Origin: Euryarchaeota archaeon UBA40
GTDB taxonomy: Archaea; Thermoplasmatota; Poseidoniia; Poseidoniales; Thalassarchaeaceae
Assembly: GCA_002506875.1 (NCBI GenBank)
Contig: DAYJ01000096.1
Span: 16,651 to 24,346 of the forward strand
Length of the DNA stretch: 7,696 nt
Direction: 5' to 3'
This document shows positions 1 to 5,758 of this stretch, in pieces. Every line of letters begins with the position of its first letter. Position 1 is the first letter of the stretch. The notes beneath the pieces were generated by a model. That model was not told the origin of the DNA and did no database searches. It saw nothing but the letters and a program-made list of their open reading frames with translations. The translations under genes were made by a program, and so were the position numbers.

Positions 1-59
1 AACCCCCTCTGCTCGCTCCCACCTTGTCCTCTTGGACGATGGAATCCTCATCCTTCTGC

Positions 60-84
60 TAATCAATCATTGTGGTATTGATTA
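60..84. repeat. 8-bp inverted repeat with 9-base spacer
   Basis: The arms TAATCAAT (60-67) and ATTGATTA (77-84) are perfect reverse complements around a 9-base spacer. The element is AT-rich and lies about 70 bases past the ferritin-like stop codon. It could be a protein-binding site for a gene beyond the left edge or part of a transcript end. Function is unknown, and with 8-bp arms chance occurrence is possible. Confidence 0.3.
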
Positions 85-103
85 CCCTCAAATAGGCGTT
101 TTC

Positions 104-120
104 AAAAGATTCGTTGAATC
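104..120 (-). terminator. Possible terminator after the ferritin-like gene
   Basis: Read on the minus strand, GATTC-AAC-GAATC forms a 5-bp stem with a 3-base loop and is followed directly by TTTT, about 36 bases past the ferritin-like stop codon. Archaeal transcription ends mainly at T-runs, so the T-tract may matter more than the stem. The stem is short and the T-run has only four bases, so support is weak. Confidence 0.25.
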
Positions 121-156
121 GCCAAAATTGGCATTCATTACCAGGATCTCTAGCGT

Positions 157-582
157 CTACTTCAACATCATTCGGAGCTCTTCAACCGAACGCATTTCAT
201 CGAAGTAGATGGTTTCCAATGAATCGTAGAGCTCTTTGTCACCTAACGTTTCAATCATAGGTAGGATTTGTCCATAGGTTTCACTTGCTTTCATTTCAGT
301 TTTGTAAGCCTCTTTCAGCATCTCAGTGTAATCCATTGTATGGATAATCTCAGTATCGGCTCGATCTGTAGTTGCTATTCCATCCAATTTTACAATTGCA
401 GCTCGGACAGCAGCAGCATGAGTAGTTGATTCAGTGACTTCTTCGGAAAAATGTGCAGAAAGTTGTAGTCTATGAATCCCTGATACATAGGCAGAATAGT
501 GCGCATACATCGCAATAGCACGTAATTCCCAAGCAAGTGCACCATTGAGCGCATCGATAATACCTGAACGATTCATTGTCAT
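157..582 (-). CDS. Ferritin-like four-helix protein (bacterioferritin-type relative)
   Basis: A 141-residue protein with the helix pattern of the ferritin superfamily, probably cytosolic and concerned with iron binding or oxidative stress. The N-terminal stretch around ALNGALAWELRAIAMY matches helix A of bacterioferritins and places Glu19 as the first iron ligand. Helix B carries Glu48, Glu51 and His55, helix C carries Glu96, and helix D carries Glu129. It departs from the family in two places: the usual ExxH of helix B reads SxxH (Glu is shifted one residue, to 51), and the helix D ExxH reads ExxS at 129-132. The Met that binds haem in bacterioferritin is not at the expected place. It is slightly shorter than typical bacterioferritins (about 155-160). 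The start could be Met1 or Met3. It is divergent from the hydrolase gene at 695. The fold is fairly sure; catalytic ferroxidase activity is doubtful. Confidence 0.8.
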   Translation of the reverse strand: MTMNRSGIIDALNGALAWELRAIAMYAHYSAYVSGIHRLQLSAHFSEEVTESTTHAAAVRAAIVKLDGIATTDRADTEIIHTMDYTEMLKEAYKTEMKASETYGQILPMIETLGDKELYDSLETIYFDEMRSVEELRMMLK

Positions 583-603
583 CAGTTGTCGCTTAACACG
601 GAA

Positions 604-628
604 TCGAATAAACCATTGGAATATACTG
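604..628 (-). promoter_or_regulatory. Candidate TATA elements for the ferritin-like gene
   Basis: Two AT-rich candidates lie upstream of the minus-strand start at 582. TTTATTC (minus strand, about 605-611) is centred some 26 bases before the ATG, the spacing expected for a leaderless archaeal transcript. GTATAT (minus strand, 621-626) is about 40 bases before it and would leave a leader of roughly 15 bases. No Shine-Dalgarno sequence precedes the ATG, which favours the leaderless reading. Inferred from spacing alone. Confidence 0.35.
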
Positions 629-632
629 TTTT

Positions 633-651
633 GACCTATATCACATAGGTC
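633..651. promoter_or_regulatory. 19-bp interrupted palindrome, candidate operator
   Basis: GACCTAT-ATCAC-ATAGGTC: perfect 7-bp arms around a 5-base spacer, in the divergent intergenic region between the ferritin-like gene (start 582) and the hydrolase gene (start 695). On the plus strand it contains CTATAT (636-641), a possible TATA box for the hydrolase, with transcription expected near 665. On the minus strand it sits just upstream of the TATA candidates of the ferritin-like gene. A dimeric repressor bound here could block both promoters. The 19-bp size resembles operators of metal-dependent DtxR/MntR-type regulators, though the sequence is not their consensus. The regulator is not in the window. 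Confidence 0.45.
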
Positions 652-694
652 TTACAGCCGGTAGGCTTGAAATCGAGGGGCTTGACCGTTAAAC

Positions 695-2527
695 ATGGCT
701 GTCAGGCGGATTCGAGCAATCCTATTGACCCTCGTTCTATTTCTTGCGCCTCTTGCAGGATGTTTTGGTACGGATCAAGAAGACCCTCAACTCGAACCAA
801 CTCATTGGCTACCTCCTGTAGAGGAGCGTTTCGATATGATTTACCAAGCCGATGATGTATTCTCACGCGTTTCATGGAATGGTTCGTATGGTATCGGTGA
901 CTCTCTCTCCGTCTTTGTTCCAGTTCCTGAGATTGATGCCTCTGATGGAGGAGCTGGAGTGACAGGTGGTGCTGAAGTCCATCTCGGTCTTTGGCTCCCT
1001 ATCATCGAGGGTTGCGATTGGAGTTCTGCCGAATTACCTGTTGAATGCCAGGTACCAGTCATAGCAGAAATTGGCCCTTACTATGACGATGGCGATGTTG
1101 ATGCGTTGACGCCCGCAGATCGGCTTGGGCGCTTCCTCATCGAGAATTTTGTTCCTCATGGTTACGGTGTGGCCCAGGTATCTGTTTTCGGGACCGGAGA
1201 ATCAAATCACTGCATGGATTTGATGGGTTACGATGAACAGGCAGGCATCAAGGCAGCGGTTGACTGGCTTGGTTCTCAAGCATGGTCAAACGGCCGCGTT
1301 GGTGCAATAGGTAAGTCCTACGATGGCAGCACACCTTGGAATGCTGCTGCTTCTGGATCTGAACACCTCGCTACAATCGTCCCAATGTCTGGTCTTATTG
1401 GAGTCCATGATTTGATGTGGCGAAATGGTAGCATGGAGGCACGAGGTGCCATCATGCACAATGGTGTGTACGGGTCTTTCGGTCTTGATGGTGATAGTGG
1501 CGATATCGAAAATGCCTGTGAAGGCTATATCGAAGGATATTATGCAGGACCAGCCGCTTACATGACTGGAGATAATCTTGGTTGGACCGGTTCAGATTAT
1601 TGGGAGGAACGCCATTTCCTTACTGGTGCTCTTGATGTATACAACGGTTCGATTTACATCATCCATGGGATGCAGGACTGGAATGTTGATCCCCATATGG
1701 CTTTCCCTGCACATCAGATGTCTATCGATGCAGGTTTCGATGTCAAGGGACTTTATGGTCAATGGGCCCACGATTATCCTGACCGAGAAAGCGGACACTC
1801 TTCTCTTTCTAGTGGACGAGGTGCAGAAGCGTATCCATACACGTTGCGGTGGGATTGGGCTGACGATCTCCTCGAGTGGTTCGACTTCTATCTAAGAGAC
1901 ATTGGTCCACAGCCTCGACTAATAGCTGAGATTCAGGATAATATGGGCGGTTGGCGCGTCGAATCTACTTACCCTCCTGAGGATATTGAATGGGTTATGA
2001 TGAGTATGGATGAATGCGAGGTTTTGTCTGGTGGAGCAACAATCACCTCTACGAGTCAGACAACCATTGAGTGTCCAATGTTTGAGAATGAAACTCGTAT
2101 AATTGGAACTCCGACTTTCCATGTAGAGGCGCAAATCTCCCTATTGGCAACTTCAGGACATCTCTTCGTAGAGATGGTTCGCGCGTCTGATGGTATGCAT
2201 CTTGGACATGCAGTCATGGATCTCAGATTCCACGCCGGTGGCAAGGACGGACAAGTCCTGACACCTGGAAGCACAGTGATTGCTAAAATGGAGTTCTTTG
2301 GCATGGATGTTGTTGTTCCTGCAGGAGATGGCATACAGTTACTCGTTAGTCAAACGGGAGAGGATTACATCCCAAGTCCAGTTTCAACTCAGGCTGTGAC
2401 GATTTCGCTTGACGGAAATAGTGCTCTTGGCCTCTCTACAGTCGATCGGACCTGCGAAGATCTCTTCCTTCCACCGATGCATGAAATATACCCACAATGC
2501 TCCATAGATGATAATTCAGAAGAGTAA
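695..2527 (+). CDS. Exported CocE/NonD-family hydrolase lipoprotein (peptidase S15-like)
   Basis: A 610-residue serine hydrolase predicted to be exported and lipid-anchored on the outside of the membrane. Residues 1-22 form a signal peptide (Arg4, Arg5, Arg7, then a hydrophobic core) ending in the lipobox LAGC with Cys23. The alpha/beta-hydrolase core follows: PYY at 128-130 (Tyr129 could be the oxyanion tyrosine of CocE-type enzymes), the nucleophile elbow GKSYDG with Ser208, Asp328 in GMQDWNVDP, and His359 in GQWAH, giving a full triad. Residues of about 235-320 would be the helical cap. From about 400 to the end is the beta-rich C-terminal domain typical of X-Pro dipeptidyl-peptidase/CocE proteins (GTPTFHVEA at 471-479). 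The family cleaves esters, amides or X-Pro peptides; the substrate here is unknown. Length fits the family. Eight further cysteines suggest disulfides. ATG 695 is the only start that gives the complete signal peptide. Confidence 0.9.
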   Translation: MAVRRIRAILLTLVLFLAPLAGCFGTDQEDPQLEPTHWLPPVEERFDMIYQADDVFSRVSWNGSYGIGDSLSVFVPVPEIDASDGGAGVTGGAEVHLGLWLPIIEGCDWSSAELPVECQVPVIAEIGPYYDDGDVDALTPADRLGRFLIENFVPHGYGVAQVSVFGTGESNHCMDLMGYDEQAGIKAAVDWLGSQAWSNGRVGAIGKSYDGSTPWNAAASGSEHLATIVPMSGLIGVHDLMWRNGSMEARGAIMHNGVYGSFGLDGDSGDIENACEGYIEGYYAGPAAYMTGDNLGWTGSDYWEERHFLTGALDVYNGSIYIIHGMQDWNVDPHMAFPAHQMSIDAGFDVKGLYGQWAHDYPDRESGHSSLSSGRGAEAYPYTLRWDWADDLLEWFDFYLRDIGPQPRLIAEIQDNMGGWRVESTYPPEDIEWVMMSMDECEVLSGGATITSTSQTTIECPMFENETRIIGTPTFHVEAQISLLATSGHLFVEMVRASDGMHLGHAVMDLRFHAGGKDGQVLTPGSTVIAKMEFFGMDVVVPAGDGIQLLVSQTGEDYIPSPVSTQAVTISLDGNSALGLSTVDRTCEDLFLPPMHEIYPQCSIDDNSEE

Positions 2528-2542
2528 TCGTCAATGAAACAG

Positions 2543-2550
2543 CATATTTT
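2543..2550 (+). promoter_or_regulatory. Possible TATA box for the small membrane protein gene
   Basis: CATATTTT lies about 30 bases before the ATG at 2577, within the 49-base gap after the hydrolase stop codon. That spacing fits a nearly leaderless archaeal transcript, and no Shine-Dalgarno sequence precedes the ATG. The same T-run could instead serve as a terminator for the upstream gene, or the three genes may form one transcript. Weak evidence. Confidence 0.25.
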
Positions 2551-2576
2551 TGACTGAATTGATGTAATTCTACACA

Positions 2577-3011
2577 ATGGGTTGGAAGCACATAGTGGCA
2601 TCTAGTGCCGCCACTGGAGCATTATTGGCAATTTTCATCCTTGGAGTATTTGTCCTAGCCGAGATTGATCCAGGTTCATTTGGAGGTTTATGTGGTAGTT
2701 TTTTTGCGCTATCGGCGCTTTCAGCTTACATCGTCAATGAGATATCGAAACGGGCCGATTGGCCAGAAGTAGGCCTCAAAAACCTGATTCCTGTGGCATT
2801 TATTACATCGATAATTCCCCTATTTGGACCCCTATTTGGATTACCAAATAACGATCCAATTACATTAGCCACAGTGGTCCTTTTTGGTGTCATTGGAGGA
2901 GCATTTTGGAGCATTCCTTTTGCAGGATGGGCATTTTACAGTGAAAGAAAAACCACACAAATAGTCGATTCATCTACACCAGTACCTGTAATATTGACTG
3001 AATCAGAGTGA
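2577..3011 (+). CDS. Small four-segment membrane protein, function unknown
   Basis: I do not recognise this 144-residue protein. It shows four hydrophobic segments, at about 7-28, 36-56, 69-89 and 94-121, joined by short loops. The loop between segments 2 and 3 is charged (NEISKRADWPEVGLKN). The last segment is followed by YSERK and a hydrophilic tail of about 20 residues. Small residues (Gly, Ala, Ser) are frequent in the helices, and segment 3 carries the repeated motif PLFGPLFG at 81-88. There is no signal-peptide cleavage site and no catalytic motif that I can see. Its stop codon overlaps the GTG start of the surface esterase gene (GTGA), which suggests translational coupling and perhaps a joint role, for example as partner or assembly factor of that protein. 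That role is inference from position only. Confidence 0.75.
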   Translation: MGWKHIVASSAATGALLAIFILGVFVLAEIDPGSFGGLCGSFFALSALSAYIVNEISKRADWPEVGLKNLIPVAFITSIIPLFGPLFGLPNNDPITLATVVLFGVIGGAFWSIPFAGWAFYSERKTTQIVDSSTPVPVILTESE

Positions 3012-5758
3012 TTGCTTTGAATGTGACATCAAGAAGTTCAGGTGTAAACCTTAGCACCTGGTTCCTAGTTGGCTTGTTATTCGCTCATTCTGCCATAGTT
3101 CCCGCGGCCGCAGAAGGGCGCTCTTCACCGACAATTACGCATGCAATCGACCGTCATGATTGGCATTCAAACGAGGTAATCGAGGTTACGACCTTCATCT
3201 CGGATTCACCTTACAATGCGCTTTACACAATCCAATGGTCTGTTTTCGGTTCTGGAACTACTCCATTACTTCAGGGCAATCAGATATTCCAGACCTCTGG
3301 ATCGTCGGATTCAACTGTTTTTGATGTCTATGGTTTCTACATGGGTAATCGATTATACAGTATCGAAATCGAAGTTTTTGATTCGGTTGATTCACTCATT
3401 GAATCTACAGAAATCACCTTTTTTGTTATTGGACAGACGATTACTCCTACCTACTCGGATTTGCTTGTTTTCGGCGATTCTCTTAGCGACATGGGCAATG
3501 CTCGTTCAGCCCTTAATGTCCCTGATGTCCCTCCATATTGGCAAGGTCGATTCTCAAATGGCCCCGTGTGGGTTGAGCATGTTAGTGACCGTATGGGCCT
3601 TTCAACGTCAATTGGCACCGGTTCTTCGGCTGGCGATAATCGGGCTTTTGGTGGCTCTCAAACAGGAGCCGGTAACTCCTACATCGTACTCCCCAATGTT
3701 GGTACTCAGATTACGGCTTACTTTGCAAACGTACAGGCTACTGTTCCATCTGGCTCCATTGTCGCCCTTTGGGCTGGAGGAAATGATTTCCTTTACGGGT
3801 CAGCTAACTCCAATGTAATTGTCACGAATATGGAAGCTCATATCCGTCAATTATCGACGGCAGGGGCGACCGAGTTCATCATTCCAAATCTCCCTCCCTT
3901 AGAATTGACCCCAGAGATTTTGAGCAGAACCCAAGCACAGCAGTCCACGATACGTTCCGAAGTTATCTCCTACAATCAGAAGTTGTCAAACCTTGTAGGG
4001 AATCTCTCCGCAGAACTCAATCTTACAATTCACATGGTCGATGCGTGGTCAATATTCCACGAGATTGTGCAGAATGAGGAGCATTTTGGTTTCACGGATA
4101 CACAATCCGCTGCGTGCCGAGGTGGTGTCAGCCTTCTACCTCTGCCAATCTGTAATTCTGGTGATCCAATCTCTCCTAATGTGGATGAGTATCTATTCTT
4201 CGATAAGGCCCATCCAACCCGGGTGATGCATCAGACAATTGGTCATCTTGCGATTGAAGCAATTGGTGAGCTAGATATTGATGGCGATGGTATTTCTGAT
4301 ACAAACGATATCTGTAATTGGACTAGAAATGAAACCGTTGATTCTGTAGGTTGTTCATGGGAACAAAGAGACGGAGACGACGATGGCGTGCCAAACGGTG
4401 ACGATCTTTGTCCGAATACTAATGCTGGAGCTAACTCAGTTGATGCTTTTGGATGCGCTGATAATCAGCGTGATTCAGATCAGGATGGCTTAGTCGACTC
4501 AATTGATCCATGCCCTGACGGCCCTTCTGGTCCAGATTATGATTTGGATGGTTGCGCGGACGAGGTGGATTCAGATGATGATAATGATGGCTACGAAGAT
4601 ACCGTTGACGAATGTCCTCGAGGAGCAGTCGGCCTTCATTCCGATGACTTGGACCAAGATGGCTGCAATGATTTAGAGGATTACGATGATGATGGCGATG
4701 GCCTTAGTGATGCGGACGAAGATATTCTCGGTAGTGATGAAAGGGACCCAGATACAGATGATGATGGAGTAATGGATGGAACAGATGCCTTCCCATTAGA
4801 TCCAGAAGAATGGAGTGACGCCGATGGAGATGGTTGTGGTGACAACCGAGATCAGTTTCCAAGTGATCCTACTGAATGTAGGGATAGGGATGGCGATGGA
4901 GTGGGAGATGCAGGCGACGCCTTCCCTGATGATTTGACCGAATGGGAAGATTCGGATAATGACGGATTTGGAGATAACAGCGACATTTGTCCCAATGAAA
5001 CGGGTGATGCAATCCAACCTCTAGGCTGTCCGGATCTAGATGGAGACGGATACGGTGACTCTGTTGATGTCTTCCCGACAGATTCCAACGAATGGAATGA
5101 TACTGATTCGGATGGTGTCGGCGACCATTCAGATATCTTCCCAGAGGATCCATCGGAATGGTTGGATTCTGATGGTGATAGTCAAGGCGATAATAGCGAT
5201 GCATTCCCATCTGATCCATCGGAATGGTTGGATTCTGATGGCGATGGATATGGAAATAATCAGGATCTCTTCCCAGAGGATTCCAAGGATTGGGCCGATT
5301 CTGATGGTGATGGTTGTGGAGACAATACCGATCTCTGGCCGAATAATCCACAGGAATGTGGTGATCGCGATGGAGACGGTTTTGGAGATAGTATGGACGT
5401 TTTCCCGGATAACCCGTTGGAATGGTTCGATCAGGATGGAGATGGAATTGGGGATAACTTCGACGTTGCCCCCTTCGATCCAGAACTTCGAACTCCAGAA
5501 GATCTCGCCCGCCAAGAGAATGAACGTACAGTAACTTATGCAATGATATTGATTGGATTACTTGCTCTGATTTTTGCCGCTGTTGCTGTTGTTTTCTACA
5601 TTCGAATGGAAGAGTCTCGTATTAGTGAACCATCATCACTCTATGATTCGATAACGGAATTTTCAGTACCAGTTACTGCACCACCTGCCGATATGTTTGG
5701 TGGAGGCACGGCATCTAATGTCCAGTCGGAAGAAGATGTAGAATCACGGATTCTGTGA
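3008..5758 (+). CDS. Membrane-anchored surface GDSL/SGNH esterase with thrombospondin type 3 repeats
   Basis: A 916-residue surface protein. A signal peptide spans about 1-35 (cleavage likely after AAA, residues 33-35). Residues of about 40-142 look like a beta-sandwich, Ig-like domain. The lipase/esterase domain covers about 150-420: block I FGDSLSD with nucleophile Ser158, a GRFSNGPVW motif (180-188) typical of the thermolabile hemolysin/lecithinase-type branch, block II near Gly215-Gly216, block III GGND with Asn259, and block V DKAHPT with Asp399 and His402. All SGNH catalytic positions are thus present. Residues 423-823 form about 16 acidic DxDxDG repeats of the thrombospondin type 3 kind, which bind calcium. 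One membrane helix (844-865) and a 50-residue cytosolic tail end the protein. Likely substrates are lipid, acyl or other carboxyl esters; the exact one is unknown. The start is GTG, overlapping the previous stop; GTG 3023 is an alternative. Confidence 0.9.
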   Translation: MIALNVTSRSSGVNLSTWFLVGLLFAHSAIVPAAAEGRSSPTITHAIDRHDWHSNEVIEVTTFISDSPYNALYTIQWSVFGSGTTPLLQGNQIFQTSGSSDSTVFDVYGFYMGNRLYSIEIEVFDSVDSLIESTEITFFVIGQTITPTYSDLLVFGDSLSDMGNARSALNVPDVPPYWQGRFSNGPVWVEHVSDRMGLSTSIGTGSSAGDNRAFGGSQTGAGNSYIVLPNVGTQITAYFANVQATVPSGSIVALWAGGNDFLYGSANSNVIVTNMEAHIRQLSTAGATEFIIPNLPPLELTPEILSRTQAQQSTIRSEVISYNQKLSNLVGNLSAELNLTIHMVDAWSIFHEIVQNEEHFGFTDTQSAACRGGVSLLPLPICNSGDPISPNVDEYLFFDKAHPTRVMHQTIGHLAIEAIGELDIDGDGISDTNDICNWTRNETVDSVGCSWEQRDGDDDGVPNGDDLCPNTNAGANSVDAFGCADNQRDSDQDGLVDSIDPCPDGPSGPDYDLDGCADEVDSDDDNDGYEDTVDECPRGAVGLHSDDLDQDGCNDLEDYDDDGDGLSDADEDILGSDERDPDTDDDGVMDGTDAFPLDPEEWSDADGDGCGDNRDQFPSDPTECRDRDGDGVGDAGDAFPDDLTEWEDSDNDGFGDNSDICPNETGDAIQPLGCPDLDGDGYGDSVDVFPTDSNEWNDTDSDGVGDHSDIFPEDPSEWLDSDGDSQGDNSDAFPSDPSEWLDSDGDGYGNNQDLFPEDSKDWADSDGDGCGDNTDLWPNNPQECGDRDGDGFGDSMDVFPDNPLEWFDQDGDGIGDNFDVAPFDPELRTPEDLARQENERTVTYAMILIGLLALIFAAVAVVFYIRMEESRISEPSSLYDSITEFSVPVTAPPADMFGGGTASNVQSEEDVESRIL
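4274..5476 (+). repeat. Coding tandem repeats (TSP3-like calcium-binding units)
   Basis: About 16 imperfect units with the core DxDxDGxxD, within the surface esterase. The first five (to about 4744) are irregular in length (about 20-37 residues) and mostly carry cysteine (DxCP and GC pairs), like classic thrombospondin type 3 repeats. The last eleven (about 4745-5476) are mostly 22 residues (66 bp) with the pattern DSDGDGxGDNxDxFPxDPxEW, and mostly lack cysteine. A 29-base stretch is identical at 5147-5175 and 5213-5241, exactly 66 bases apart, which points to recent unit duplication. The region probably forms a calcium-stiffened stalk between enzyme and membrane. Confidence 0.9.

Larger units (their letters stand above)
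1..156. other. Left-edge region without a supportable gene
   Basis: No convincing coding region is visible. A plus-strand frame is open from base 2 to a stop at 206-208 (68 codons, no start seen), but its last third lies antisense to the ferritin-like gene and its translation resembles nothing I recognise. On the minus strand an ATG at 49-51 opens a frame of 17 codons that runs off the left edge, so it could be the start of a neighbouring gene, but that is too little to call. The region holds two short inverted repeats, listed separately. Confidence 0.4.

Noticed and set aside
2..208. 68-codon open plus-strand frame entering from the left edge
   Set aside because: No start is visible, it overlaps the ferritin-like gene antisense for 50 bases, and its translation is not recognisable. 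A partial gene remains possible but unsupported.
157..582. Calling the ferritin-like gene a true haem bacterioferritin (bfr) or Dps
   Set aside because: The haem-binding Met is not at the expected position, two di-iron ligands differ, and the ligand pattern does not match the inter-subunit site of Dps. Only a ferritin-like call is justified.
2556..2570. GAATT-GATGT-AATTC inverted repeat before the small membrane protein gene
   Set aside because: Arms of five AT-rich bases occur often by chance, and there is no second line of support.
4274..5476. Reading the regular 66-bp array as a CRISPR or non-coding satellite
   Set aside because: The period keeps the reading frame, the conserved positions are codons for the calcium-binding motif, and there are no unique spacers or cas genes.
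4796..5543. Long open frames on the minus strand and in a second plus frame across the repeat region
   Set aside because: They follow from the repetitive GATGGNGAT-type codons of the calcium-binding repeats. Their translations are low-complexity (His/Arg/Pro-rich or Ile/Thr-rich), and the main frame has clear domains.
5537..5758. PGF-CTERM or similar archaeosortase signal at the C-terminus of the surface esterase
   Set aside because: The membrane helix is followed by a 50-residue polar tail, and no PGF-type tripartite signal is present; it looks like an ordinary single-pass anchor.
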